Below, piece after piece: positions 9,277 to 17,093 of a DNA stretch of 19,097 nt; the stretch's first letter is position 1; every line of letters starts with the position of its first letter. Below the pieces are notes generated by a model that saw only the letters and a list, made by a program, of their open reading frames with translations, had not been told where the DNA came from and did no database searches. Source of the stretch: Methanobacteriota archaeon (GTDB lineage Archaea; Thermoplasmatota; Poseidoniia; Poseidoniales; Thalassarchaeaceae); NCBI GenBank assembly GCA_002712645.1, contig PAUH01000042.1:21733-40829 (forward strand), given 5' to 3'. The position numbers and the translations under genes were made by a program.

Positions 9277-9293
9277 TCTTGACCACGTCAAGA
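9277..9293 (+). promoter_or_regulatory. Perfect inverted repeat between dnaK and the chaperonin gene
   Basis: TCTTGAC-CAC-GTCAAGA, a 7-bp perfect dyad with a 3-base centre, in a 63-bp spacer. It could be a regulator-binding site upstream of the chaperonin gene or an RNA hairpin processing or ending the dnaK transcript. There is no T-run after it, so an intrinsic terminator is less likely. Confidence 0.35.
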
Positions 9294-9328
9294 GTTGACC
9301 TTATGGCGAGAAGTCGAGTGGGTGTGCT

Positions 9329-10921
9329 ATGAGCGATGTTCCAATCCTGAAAGACACCGACCGGTCAACCGGTCGTGGTGCGCTTCAGAAGAACATTCAA
9401 GCAGCACTGGCATTGGCTGGAGCAGTACGCTCAACACTTGGCCCCCGGGGTCTCGATAAACTTCTGATCGATGATGACGGCAGGACCATGGTCACCAATG
9501 ACGGCGTAACAGTCCTTGAATCGGCCAAGGTCGAACACCCTGTGGCTCGAATGATCATTAACGCATCTTCGGTCCAAGACAAAATTGCCAGAGATGGTAC
9601 AACCTCAACGGTACTGCTCAGCGCAGAAATGTTGCAGAATGCTTGGCATCTTGTGACTCAAGGCGTTCATCCTGCGATCATCGCACGAGGTTTTCGTATG
9701 GCTGAAGAACATGCAAGGTCGGCATTGAGCGAACTTTCCTTCCCATCTGATCGTTCTCATCAACTCTTGGCAACAAAGACCTGTTTGACAGGAAAAGGGC
9801 ATGAGAGCATGCAGACATTGCTTGCCCAACTTGCCCTGGACGCTGCAGAAGCCATCTTGATGAAGACCCCACGAGGGCCGCATGCAGATCCAACCCGGGT
9901 CAAAATATTGCCACAGTCTGGAGGCACCATCGGTGAGAGCAAGCTTGTCACCGGTTTGGTTTTGGCAAAAAACCGAATTCATAATGATATGCCGCGTCAC
10001 ATCAAAGGTGGCAAGATTTTGCTCATTGATGGGGGCATAGAACGAAGGGCAATGATGGGAAGTGTCAAACTCAACGTGACTTCAACAGGGGTTCTTGATG
10101 CCTTTAGAACCAAAGAAACAGAATTGCTTCAAGAGCAAGTGGAGCATCTGAAATCCCTTGGCGTCGACTTGTTGGCGTGTAAGGAGGGCATTGACGACGA
10201 TGTTCGTATGATGCTGACGAAAGCGGGGATTAAGGCCTTCAGGCGTGTTGCTCGCTCAGATCTTGATTTGCTTGCTCGTGGTTGTGGTGCGACGCTGGTT
10301 CATGACGTCAAGCGAGCCTCCTCTTCGGATCTTGGTGCGTTTATCTCAAGCAAGAATGAAACTTGGGGAAGCACCGTTCATTGGATTTTAGAAACTGAAG
10401 AGGGCGGAGCGACCTTCATCGCTCGAGGCAGCACGGAAGCAGTTCTTGGTGAAGTGGAACGATGTTTTGCTGATGCCCTTGGCGTCGCATGCCAACTCGT
10501 CGAAGACGCACGCCTCGTGGCGGGCGGTGGAGCGACACAGGTGGCCCTTGCTCGAAGGCTACGGCGCTATGCGGAATCGATACCCGGTCGTGAACAGTTG
10601 GGCATCGAAGCCTTTGCAGACGCATTGGAAGTGATTCCAAGGGTTTTGGCAGAAAACGCTGGCTTAGATCCCATTGATACACTCCTCAACCTCGTAGCGG
10701 CTCAGTCCAATGCTTCTGAATCGACTTCGGATCACATCGGTCTTGATGTCATAGAACGGCAACCTCGAAACATGCTTGAGCAAGGTGTCATCGAACCTCT
10801 GCTCATTATCGATCAAGGCATCACAGGAGCCACCGAAGCCGCAATTTCTGTTCTGAGAATTGACGATGTGCTTTGGGCGAAGCAAGACCCTGCGATGGCG
10901 GAAGTTCCAGAAATGGAATAA
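9329..10921 (+). CDS. ths: Divergent group II chaperonin (thermosome subunit)
   Basis: A cytosolic ring-forming ATP-driven chaperonin subunit of normal length (530 residues). Family motifs: LGPRGLDKLL (37-46), VTNDGVTVL (55-63), KEGIDDDV and FRRVARSDLDLLARGCGA in the apical region, DAL in the position of the second catalytic Asp, VAGGGATQ, and IPRVLAENAGLDP. Two departures stand out: the ATP motif usually read as GDGTT is RDGTT (R88, D89), and the C-terminus ends in AMAEVPEME rather than a Gly/Met-rich tail. The first Asp is kept, so hydrolysis may be intact. It follows dnaK by 63 bp in the same direction. It may be a specialised paralogue, with a canonical subunit elsewhere. Confidence 0.93.
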   Translation: MSDVPILKDTDRSTGRGALQKNIQAALALAGAVRSTLGPRGLDKLLIDDDGRTMVTNDGVTVLESAKVEHPVARMIINASSVQDKIARDGTTSTVLLSAEMLQNAWHLVTQGVHPAIIARGFRMAEEHARSALSELSFPSDRSHQLLATKTCLTGKGHESMQTLLAQLALDAAEAILMKTPRGPHADPTRVKILPQSGGTIGESKLVTGLVLAKNRIHNDMPRHIKGGKILLIDGGIERRAMMGSVKLNVTSTGVLDAFRTKETELLQEQVEHLKSLGVDLLACKEGIDDDVRMMLTKAGIKAFRRVARSDLDLLARGCGATLVHDVKRASSSDLGAFISSKNETWGSTVHWILETEEGGATFIARGSTEAVLGEVERCFADALGVACQLVEDARLVAGGGATQVALARRLRRYAESIPGREQLGIEAFADALEVIPRVLAENAGLDPIDTLLNLVAAQSNASESTSDHIGLDVIERQPRNMLEQGVIEPLLIIDQGITGATEAAISVLRIDDVLWAKQDPAMAEVPEME

Positions 10922-10942
10922 CCCTTCAAATCGTAAGATTGG

Positions 10943-10949
10943 TTTTTTT
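10943..10949 (+). terminator. T-run, probable terminator of the chaperone cluster
   Basis: A run of seven T lies 22 bases after the chaperonin stop codon. Archaeal RNA polymerase commonly stops at such runs without a hairpin. It separates the chaperone cluster from the next gene's own promoter. Confidence 0.4.
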
Positions 10950-10960
10950 CATAGGATGGT

Positions 10961-10977
10961 CATTCAAATAGGGGTGA
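10961..10977 (+). promoter_or_regulatory. Weak TATA-like element and GGGGTGA site for the HMG-CoA synthase gene
   Basis: CATTCAAATA is centred about 28 bases before ATG 10994, fitting a leaderless start, but GGGGTGA (10971-10977) 17 bases before the ATG could instead act as a distant ribosome-binding site. The two readings exclude each other. Confidence 0.3.
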
Positions 10978-10993
10978 ATGAGACCTTTTACTG

Positions 10994-12565
10994 ATGGGAA
11001 CCGAAGGTCAAGCCTGTGTGGGCATCGACGACATTGCAATTCACTTTCCTCGTTTGTACATGGATATGAGGGATTTTGCTGAGTTGCGAGGAGCAGATTT
11101 TGGCAAATTGAACAAAGGCCTCGGTCTTGAAGCCATGGCCATTCCAGACGTCCACGAAGACACTGCGACCATGGGCGCTATGGCGGTCATGCAGATTATT
11201 GATCGAAACGGCTTGGACCCTAACACCATCGGCCGAATGTACCTTGGAACAGAATCGGCTCTTGATGGTGCTAAACCTACAGCGACGTACATTGTCGATA
11301 TGCTCACTCAACGGTATGAGGAACGCTATGGCTCAGAATGCTTCAGAAATTGCGATGTCGTCGATATGACTTTCGCTTGCATTGGTGCTGTTGATGCACT
11401 TCACACCACATTGGACTGGGTTGCTCGTTCAACAGAACATGATGAAAGGGTCGGAATTGTGATTTTCTCTGACAACGCAAAGTACGCTTTGGAATCATCT
11501 GGCGAATACACGCAAGGTGCGGGCGGCGGTGCGTTGTTAATTCGCAGAAACCCACGCCTCCTCGAAATCCCAGATTGCATTGGCGTTTCTACCACTCCAG
11601 TTCATGACTTCTTCAAACCACGTCGCGAAGTGACCCTTCGTTCGGTCATTTCCAATGTCTTGCAATTGGCACAAGAAACCGGTCAGACGGTCAAGAAAGG
11701 CCTTGTTGACCGAATGATTCGCCACCTTCCAGAATCGACCGTGCGAAAGCTCGGTATCTTTTCACATGGTGAAACCAGTGTAAGTGTTCACAGGGATGAT
11801 CCGATTTTCGATGGCCAATTTTCGAACCGATGTTACCAATCTGCAGTTCGTCAAGCCTTCCATAATTTTGCTGAGAAAGCCGAGCGCCAGGGTCGTTATA
11901 CCCATGGTGAAGATGAGCGTATGACGGAGCAGTGGTCACGTATCATCATGCATTTACCCTATGCGTTCCAGGCAAAGCGAATGTTCCCCGATATCTTCCG
12001 CCACGACCGAGAAGAGACTGAAATGTGGGCCGCAGTCGCCGAACAAATCGGTCCAATGCCCGCTTTCCACGATTCTGATGACCCACAAATCATTGAGATT
12101 TGGGAGAAAGCCATGGACGGCTATCGAAGGGCCATCTCGAAAACCCCAGAATACATTGAATTCCATCAGAGCAGGATCGAAAAAGGTCAGCGAGCAAGCA
12201 GCCTCATTGGCAATCAATACACAGGTTCCATTTTCCTAGCACTTATGTCGACGTTTGAATCCGACCTCGAAGAAAACTGCAACCTCGACAATACCTTGTT
12301 TGGCCTCTGTGGTTATGGCTCGGGTGCTAAGGCAAAGGTGTTTGAGGGCAAGGTCAGTCCACGCTGGAGAGAAGTTGTCTCCCGATGGCATCTTTTCGAA
12401 CGACTTGCTGGACGTATGGCCATCGATCACGTGACCTACGAGAACCTCCACAAAGGCCTCCAAGACGAAAGCGTTGTCACGCCCCAGGGTGAATTTGCTC
12501 TGGTTGAAATTGGTGACGAAGGCGTGGACGAAGGTGCTCGACGCTATCGGTGGATTGGCGCTTAG
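10994..12565 (+). CDS. mvaS: Hydroxymethylglutaryl-CoA synthase, bacterial/eukaryotic-type, long form
   Basis: Condenses acetyl-CoA with acetoacetyl-CoA to HMG-CoA, the second step of the mevalonate route to isoprenoid lipids. Catalytic residues are visible: E87 in LGTES, C129 in MTFACIGAVDAL and H320 in MHLPYAFQ. Later motifs DPIFDGQFSNRCY and GNQYTGSIFLAL match the bacterial/eukaryotic branch. Most archaeal enzymes are shorter, about 350 residues, so this 523-residue protein was probably acquired. Compared with the human enzyme as I recall it, there is an extra stretch of about 50 residues between DFFKP (206-210) and DPIFDGQ (269-275). A role in polyketide beta-branching, where HMG-CoA-synthase homologues also act, is possible given the synthase in this window, but the gene lies 5 kb away in another transcription unit, so the mevalonate role is more likely. 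Confidence 0.93.
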   Translation: MGTEGQACVGIDDIAIHFPRLYMDMRDFAELRGADFGKLNKGLGLEAMAIPDVHEDTATMGAMAVMQIIDRNGLDPNTIGRMYLGTESALDGAKPTATYIVDMLTQRYEERYGSECFRNCDVVDMTFACIGAVDALHTTLDWVARSTEHDERVGIVIFSDNAKYALESSGEYTQGAGGGALLIRRNPRLLEIPDCIGVSTTPVHDFFKPRREVTLRSVISNVLQLAQETGQTVKKGLVDRMIRHLPESTVRKLGIFSHGETSVSVHRDDPIFDGQFSNRCYQSAVRQAFHNFAEKAERQGRYTHGEDERMTEQWSRIIMHLPYAFQAKRMFPDIFRHDREETEMWAAVAEQIGPMPAFHDSDDPQIIEIWEKAMDGYRRAISKTPEYIEFHQSRIEKGQRASSLIGNQYTGSIFLALMSTFESDLEENCNLDNTLFGLCGYGSGAKAKVFEGKVSPRWREVVSRWHLFERLAGRMAIDHVTYENLHKGLQDESVVTPQGEFALVEIGDEGVDEGARRYRWIGA

Positions 12566-12567
12566 AT

Positions 12568-13620
12568 TTAGAAGTCAAGCACGACCTTTCCGCATTCACC
12601 TTGGATGGCGAGTTCGACGGCCTCGGGAAATTCATCAATGCTCATTCGGTGCGTAAGCACCCGTTCAACATCGATGGCTCCACGCTCAAGCAGCTCATGC
12701 ATGGTATCCCATGTTGACCACATCTTCCGTCCGTTGATGCCTTTGAGGTGAAGATAACGGAACACAACATCGTTCATCGGAACCTCTGGTGTTGGATTTC
12801 CATACACTGAAAGCACATTGACATAGCCACCCATCCGGGTGCTGTGAATGGTGTTCGCCAGTGCTTGTGGAGAGCCAGAAAATTCACAAGAATTGTCAAC
12901 ACCACGGCCTTCTGTGGCATTGAGGATCTCTTGCACGACGTCGTGTTCTTTACCCAACACAAGGTCCGCTCCCAACTGAATGGCCAAATCCATTCGGTAC
13001 GTGTTGTCCCAATCAACGGCGATGACCATTTTTGCGCCCATTGCCTTGGCTGCATTCACGGCAAACAAGCCAATTGGACCAAGTCCATGAATCGCGACAC
13101 TCGCGCCTTCTACAGGTCCTCCTGTGAGGGTGTGTATGGCGTTTCCGAGAGGATCTTGAATTGATGCATGACCCGGGTCAAGGCCAGAGGGTATGGTTCG
13201 AGCATTGACGGCAGGAGCGACAAAATATGGTCCGAACGCTCCATTCGTGTGGACGCCAAAAATCGAACCGTTTTCGCAAATGTGAGCGTTTCCTTCATCG
13301 CACCTCGGGCATGCCCAGCAGGCAAAATGGCATTCAATGGCAACAAAATCACCGATTGCAGGTTTGATGACATCTTCCCCAACAGCAACAACCTCGCCGC
13401 AAGTTTCGTGTCCTGTAATGGTGCCAAGTGGTACGTTGTCTCGGCTCCATTGGTCCCATTTCCAGATGTGAATATCGGTGCCGCAAACTGATGTCGAGTG
13501 AGTTTTGACCAACACTTCTCCAGGCCCCGGCGATGGAACAGGGTGTTCCTCTTTGGTGAAGCCTCCCTGCTCGTCGAGGGTTTTTGTCCACGCCATCATG
13601 GTCTTCGGAATGGTCTCCAT
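12568..13620 (-). CDS. tdh: L-threonine 3-dehydrogenase (zinc-dependent, MDR family)
   Basis: Oxidises threonine to 2-amino-3-ketobutyrate with NAD, opening threonine catabolism to glycine and acetyl-CoA. Motifs: catalytic zinc ligands C46 (SVCGTDIHIW) and H71-E72 (GHE), structural zinc Cys at 101, 104, 107 and 115 (C-x2-C-x2-C-x7-C), Rossmann GLGPIG (179-184) with D203 ending the second strand, which favours NAD, and GINGRKMWSTW, close to the KGIYGREMFETW region of bacterial Tdh. Length fits (350). ATG 13620 follows GAGGGAG closely; the internal Met pair at residues 8-9 aligns better with the E. coli start, so the true protein may be 7-8 residues shorter. It is convergent with mvaS (2 bp between stops) and divergent from pyrG. 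No kbl gene is adjacent. Related sugar or alcohol dehydrogenase activity cannot be excluded. Confidence 0.9.
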   Translation of the reverse strand: METIPKTMMAWTKTLDEQGGFTKEEHPVPSPGPGEVLVKTHSTSVCGTDIHIWKWDQWSRDNVPLGTITGHETCGEVVAVGEDVIKPAIGDFVAIECHFACWACPRCDEGNAHICENGSIFGVHTNGAFGPYFVAPAVNARTIPSGLDPGHASIQDPLGNAIHTLTGGPVEGASVAIHGLGPIGLFAVNAAKAMGAKMVIAVDWDNTYRMDLAIQLGADLVLGKEHDVVQEILNATEGRGVDNSCEFSGSPQALANTIHSTRMGGYVNVLSVYGNPTPEVPMNDVVFRYLHLKGINGRKMWSTWDTMHELLERGAIDVERVLTHRMSIDEFPEAVELAIQGECGKVVLDF

Positions 13621-13750
13621 GGTCTCCCTCTTCTTGGTGTTCAGCGAACCTACCTATTCATTCTTCGCTCATCGCGGAGTGGAAGAATCACTCGAAGGTT
13701 GAGGTATGTTGATGTAGTAGGCGCGACGGCCTAAAAGCCCGTTGATGTGC
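13621..13750. promoter_or_regulatory. Divergent promoter region between tdh and pyrG
   Basis: A 130-bp spacer that must hold start signals for both genes. For tdh, TGAATAGG on the minus strand (13653-13660) is a weak TATA candidate upstream of GAGGGAG. For pyrG I see no convincing TATA box at the leaderless distance from 13751; TATG at 13705-13708 is the nearest AT-rich stretch. No repeat of the downstream family occurs here. Confidence 0.35.
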
Positions 13751-15382
13751 ATGAAGTACGTTGTTGTTAGCGGGGGCGTCCTGTCCGGATTGGGCAAAGG
13801 AGTAACTGCAAGCAGCATCGGCGTTTTACTCAAAAGCGCTGGCCTGAGAGTCACTTCAATCAAAATTGACCCCTATCTCAACAGTGATGCTGGAACAATG
13901 TCGCCGTTCGAACATGGCGAAGTTTTCGTTTTGGATGATGGTGGCGAAGTTGACTTGGACCTTGGCAACTATGAGCGTTTCCTCGACATCAACCTCAGAA
14001 AAAACAACAACCTCACCACGGGAAAAATCTACTCAAAGGTCATTGAGGCTGAACGCCGAGGGGATTACCTTGGCAAAACAGTGCAGGTGATTCCTCATGT
14101 CACCGATGCCGTACAAGAATGGATCGAAGATGTAGCACACCAACCTGCAGATGGTAGTGATGAAATCCCCGACGCCTGTATCATTGAACTCGGCGGCACA
14201 GTTGGCGACATTGAGTCTTCGCCGTACATTGAGGCACTTCGGCAATTCCAATTCAGGGTTGGAAGGGAGAACGTGACCTTTGTTCATGTGTCATTGGTGC
14301 CTGTGATGGGTCCAGTGGGTGAACAAAAAACCAAGCCCACACAACATACGGTCAAGGAACTTCGCGGGCTTGGTATTACTCCAGACATTCTCGTGTGCCG
14401 TTCCAGTGCACCACTTACAGTCGAAACCCGGGAAAAACTTGCAGCCTTCTGCCATGTATCTCCACAAGCGGTGATGTCCACCCACGATGTTCCAAACATC
14501 TACCACGTGCCATTGATGCTTCAAGAACAAGGCCTCTGCGATATTCTCGGTGTTGATTGCCATGCCACTGATTTGCTCAAGGATTGGAAAACCATGGCCT
14601 ACCACCTCGATACCTTGACTGAAGCCGTGCACATTGCTATGGTTGGAAAGTACACCGACCTTTCAGATGCCTATCTTTCAGTCATCAAGAGTCTACAGCA
14701 TGCAGCCATGGCAGTTGATCGTAAACTCATCATCGACTGGATTGAAGCAAGCCATCTTGAATCTGATTGGAAGAACGAAGAAGAACAAGCATCCGCTTGG
14801 TCGATGCTCAAGAAGGCAGATGGCGTGCTGGTTCCAGGTGGCTTTGGTGATCGAGGCGTTGAAGGTAAAATTGCAGCAGCGCACTATGCGCGTACCACTC
14901 AAACCCCTTACCTTGGCATCTGCCTCGGGCTTCAGGTGGCAACGATTGAATTCTGTCGAAATGTGTTAGGACTTGAGGGAGCCAACTCCACCGAGTTTGA
15001 TGAAAACCCGTCAACTGCGGCGGTCATTTTCATGCCAGAAATTTCGAAAACACATCTTGGCGGCACCATGCGATTGGGAACCAGGCCAACACTTTGGCAG
15101 GTTGATGAATGTAAGATTCGAACCTTGTACGGTGATGGCGATGCAGTCGACGAACGTCATCGACATCGTTACGAAGTCAATCCAGATTTGATTGAACGCA
15201 TCGAAGCAGAAGGCTTGGTATTTGTCGGTAAGGATGAAACTGGCCAGAGGTGTGAAATTTTTGAGCTCAACGATCATCCATACTATGTCGGTGTTCAATA
15301 CCATCCCGAGTTCAAGAGTCGGCCAGGTCGACCAAGCCCGCCCTTCTTGGGATTGCTCAAGGATTCAACAGGGCAGCTCTGA
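13751..15382 (+). CDS. pyrG: CTP synthase (glutamine-hydrolysing)
   Basis: Makes CTP from UTP, ATP and glutamine; cytosolic, the last step of pyrimidine nucleotide synthesis. The N-terminal amidoligase domain starts [18 protein letters not shown] with its P-loop, and carries [34 protein letters not shown] and the [10 protein letters not shown] motif. The C-terminal class I glutaminase has LVPGGFG, nucleophile C391 in LGICLG, and H518/E520 in YHPEF. Length is 543 residues, normal for the family. I chose ATG 13751 because bacterial and archaeal PyrG proteins usually begin with this MKY sequence; in-frame TTG 13742 and ATG 13745 would add two or three residues. It is the last clearly housekeeping gene before the AT-rich, repeat-bearing region. 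Confidence 0.97.
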   Translation: MKYVVVSGGVLSGLGKGVTASSIGVLLKSAGLRVTSIKIDPYLNSDAGTMSPFEHGEVFVLDDGGEVDLDLGNYERFLDINLRKNNNLTTGKIYSKVIEAERRGDYLGKTVQVIPHVTDAVQEWIEDVAHQPADGSDEIPDACIIELGGTVGDIESSPYIEALRQFQFRVGRENVTFVHVSLVPVMGPVGEQKTKPTQHTVKELRGLGITPDILVCRSSAPLTVETREKLAAFCHVSPQAVMSTHDVPNIYHVPLMLQEQGLCDILGVDCHATDLLKDWKTMAYHLDTLTEAVHIAMVGKYTDLSDAYLSVIKSLQHAAMAVDRKLIIDWIEASHLESDWKNEEEQASAWSMLKKADGVLVPGGFGDRGVEGKIAAAHYARTTQTPYLGICLGLQVATIEFCRNVLGLEGANSTEFDENPSTAAVIFMPEISKTHLGGTMRLGTRPTLWQVDECKIRTLYGDGDAVDERHRHRYEVNPDLIERIEAEGLVFVGKDETGQRCEIFELNDHPYYVGVQYHPEFKSRPGRPSPPFLGLLKDSTGQL

Positions 15383-15386
15383 GCAA

Positions 15387-15466
15387 ACCGTAGTGTCTGA
15401 CAAGACCCACTGCAAGCCCTTTGTTTTGCCAATACCTGAGCAATGGGTATTCGGACACACCCTTTG
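15387..15466 (-). repeat. 80-bp intergenic repeat, copy A (inverted)
   Basis: On the minus strand it starts CAAAGGG, passes through a hairpin of AATACC-N9-GGTATT, then a second CAAAGGG followed by CTTGCAGTGG, and ends ..CTACGGT. By eye it matches copy B at about 69 of 80 positions, 58 of the first 61. It begins 5 bp after the pyrG stop and ends just before the promoter of the Cys-rich mini-gene. It lies in the opposite orientation to copies B and C. Confidence 0.9.
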
Positions 15467-15473
15467 TGTTCAA

Positions 15474-15485
15474 GGTATAAATACC
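15474..15485 (+). promoter_or_regulatory. Strong TATA box of the Cys-rich mini-gene
   Basis: GGTATAAATACC contains a consensus archaeal TATA box (TATAAATA, 15476-15483) centred about 27 bases before ATG 15506, the expected distance for a leaderless transcript starting at the ATG. It is the best promoter in the window and supports the reality of the small gene behind it. It directly follows repeat copy A. Confidence 0.65.
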
Positions 15486-15505
15486 TGTAATGACAATTAG
15501 TTAGT

Positions 15506-15667
15506 ATGCCAGCACAACCAGGTGACTACAATTATTGCAATGATTGTGGAGAAATGTCAGATGAAGAGATGAAGGAATTCCCTATTGAGGAATGCGGAGT
15601 CTGCTTGAAACTCGTGTGTAGTAGATGCACACATTCGAATTGCGGGCCCCTCGAAATGTTTGACTAG
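15506..15667 (+). CDS. Cys-rich mini-protein, probable zinc-binding (53 residues)
   Basis: A 53-residue protein starting MPAQPGDYNYCNDCGEMSDE and ending LEMFD. Seven Cys are arranged as C11-x2-C14, C30-x2-C33, C38-x2-C41 and C46, with H43 nearby, which would suit two zinc sites of the zinc-ribbon or small RING-like kind. Pairing of four CxxC-like units in so short a chain is hard to explain by chance, and a consensus TATA box lies 27 bases before the ATG. No transmembrane segment or signal peptide is seen, so it is probably cytosolic. Such mini-proteins in archaea often bind nucleic acid or partner proteins, but its role is unknown. It is isolated between repeat copies. Confidence 0.72.
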   Translation: MPAQPGDYNYCNDCGEMSDEEMKEFPIEECGVCLKLVCSRCTHSNCGPLEMFD

Positions 15668-15689
15668 ACATTGATTAGGAATTGCGTTT

Positions 15690-15767
15690 CAGAGGGGGCC
15701 CCTTTGCCAATACGCATTGGCAAACGGTACCCTTTGCTTACCCATCAGAGCAGAGGGGGGACCTTTG
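15690..15767 (-). repeat. Variant repeat element E: CAAAGGG units around a 9-bp hairpin
   Basis: Between the convergent ends of the mini-gene and the repeat-protein gene. It contains CAGAGGGGGCCCCTTTG (15690-15706) and CAGAGGGGGGACCTTTG (15751-15767), two 17-mers of the same design, and between them a perfect 9-bp hairpin TTTGCCAAT-ACGC-ATTGGCAAA (15703-15724). On the minus strand, CAAAGGG occurs at 15730-15736 and 15700-15706 with the hairpin between, the same plan as the 80-bp repeat but with a different stem sequence. It could double as a bidirectional terminator. Confidence 0.7.
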
Positions 15768-15772
15768 CAAAA

Positions 15773-17008
15773 TTATTTACGGCGATATTTCTTTACAGCA
15801 AGCACTGTTGAGATGATGAACCCCAGTATAGCAAGCCCAACTTTAACCCTCATTTCCCAATCGATTGGGATTTCACAACCAACTGAATCGACTGATTCAC
15901 CATCATCCGAATTAGAACAGTCATCATATGCATCGATAATTCCGTCTCCGTCCGAATCTAGAATTTCTGCTTCTACACATCCAACTTCATTTGGTATTCC
16001 TGCAGGACTATTTTTGCAAAGATCAGGATTATTTCCTCCGAGATTATCTCCATAACCATCACCATCCGAATCAAACCACTGAGTGGAATCTTGAGGGAAT
16101 TTATCACCGTTAGTACCCGATGGATTATCTCCATAACCATCGCCGTCAGAATCAGTCCATTGGGTAGAATCTTGGGGGAATAAATCGGGGTTGTTTCCGG
16201 AGGCATTATCTCCATACCCATCACCATCAGAGTCAAACCATTGAGTGGAATCTTGTGGGAGTTTGTCACCGTTAGTACCCGATGGGTTATCTCCATAACC
16301 ATCGCCATCAGAATCAGCCCACTGGGTAGAATCCTGAGGATATAAATCGGGATTATTTCCGGAGGCGTTATCTCCATAACCATCGCCGTCCGAGTCTAAA
16401 TGCTGGGTTTGGTCATTATCAAAATCATCTACACTATCTTCATACCCATCGCCGTCAGAATCTACTGAAGTCGTGGTTGGAGAAATTACTTCCCATTGAG
16501 ATGCTGCATTTTTCCAATTTGTATCATTATCAATGAATCCTGAACCATTGTATTCCATAGAATATTCATTCAGCCATTCGAAGACAAATACTAATTCCCA
16601 TTCCTCTACATCAGAATTCATATCACATTCGTCATCATTTGCCAAATCATCATCTCTGCACTGAATTGTAAATGTTATCAGTGACGAATCGTCTGGAATA
16701 TTGATTGAAAGATTCCAATCATTACCAAGCGTGTATGTGTCGGCCCAAACCTCACTGTCATAACAGTCAACGCGCTCTTGGTCAGCATCGACACATACCC
16801 TGAACCATATGTCAGGTGCGCCATTCGAAGAATCCCATTCTTCTGATTCAGAGGTGTTGAACTGATGGAGTTTCAACATTAATGTGGCATCTACGTCGTC
16901 CCGATGATCATATTCGTCATCATACCCATCGCCATCGGTGTCCTGAGCACCAGCAGAAGATAATAAAATTATTACAGACAAAAGTGAGACGAGTTTGACA
17001 CTTCTCAT
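15773..17008 (-). CDS. Secreted, membrane-anchored thrombospondin-type-3-like calcium-binding repeat protein
   Basis: 411 residues: signal peptide (1-21, MRSVKLVSLLSVIILLSSAGA), one DTDGDGYDDE motif, an unrecognised beta-rich region (about 40-180) containing several Cys, a set of Asp-rich DSDGDGYGDN repeats (183-370), and a C-terminal helix (about 387-405) followed by KKYRRK, which anchors the protein with its bulk outside. DxDxDGxxD loops bind calcium and form stiff rods in thrombospondin type 3 domains, so the repeats probably act as a stalk presenting the N-terminal domain at the cell surface. Its own TATA box lies 27 bases upstream of ATG 17008. The gene is AT-rich in its unique parts and is bounded by repeat elements on both sides. 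Likely roles are adhesion, particle attachment or defence; the sequence does not decide. Confidence 0.9.
   Translation of the reverse strand: MRSVKLVSLLSVIILLSSAGAQDTDGDGYDDEYDHRDDVDATLMLKLHQFNTSESEEWDSSNGAPDIWFRVCVDADQERVDCYDSEVWADTYTLGNDWNLSINIPDDSSLITFTIQCRDDDLANDDECDMNSDVEEWELVFVFEWLNEYSMEYNGSGFIDNDTNWKNAASQWEVISPTTTSVDSDGDGYEDSVDDFDNDQTQHLDSDGDGYGDNASGNNPDLYPQDSTQWADSDGDGYGDNPSGTNGDKLPQDSTQWFDSDGDGYGDNASGNNPDLFPQDSTQWTDSDGDGYGDNPSGTNGDKFPQDSTQWFDSDGDGYGDNLGGNNPDLCKNSPAGIPNEVGCVEAEILDSDGDGIIDAYDDCSNSDDGESVDSVGCEIPIDWEMRVKVGLAILGFIISTVLAVKKYRRK
15992..16396 (-). repeat. Five tandem 81-bp (27-residue) units with a 162-bp two-unit period
   Basis: Residues 205-339 are five 27-residue units. 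Units alternate between DSDGDGYGDNASGNNPDL and DSDGDGYGDNPSGTNGDK, each followed by a PQDSTQW tail, so units 1 and 3 resemble each other, as do 2 and 4: a higher-order repeat from duplicating pairs. The fifth unit is degenerate (LGGNNPDLCKNSPAG). DNA similarity is high, so the unit number may vary between strains. Confidence 0.9.
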
Positions 17009-17030
17009 ACTTTGGCTGTGAATATGCTTC

Positions 17031-17040
17031 TATTAAAAAG
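17031..17040 (-). promoter_or_regulatory. TATA box of the repeat-protein gene
   Basis: CTTTTTAATA on the minus strand, centred about 27 bases before ATG 17008 with no ribosome-binding site between, which fits a leaderless transcript. Confidence 0.5.
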
Positions 17041-17093
17041 GTCATGCGGCATAATTCCTAACTCAAGAATATACCAATCGATTCGGATAAACG

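Noticed and set aside
8808..9332. Plus-strand 174-codon frame within the end of dnaK
   Set aside because: It is a frame-shifted reading of dnaK rich in Lys/Arg/Ser with no recognisable features.
10994..12565. Polyketide beta-branching HMG-CoA-synthase homologue as the main call
   Set aside because: Dedicated donor carrier, decarboxylase and enoyl-CoA hydratase genes are not adjacent, and the gene is 5 kb from the synthase in its own unit; the mevalonate role is simpler.
15717..16055. Plus-strand reading frame opposite the end of the repeat-protein gene
   Set aside because: It is low-complexity Ser/Pro sequence mirroring Asp-rich codons of the real gene and overlaps repeat element E.
15992..16396. 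CRISPR array
   Set aside because: The 81-bp units are contiguous, in frame and encode a clear calcium-binding protein repeat; there are no unique spacers.
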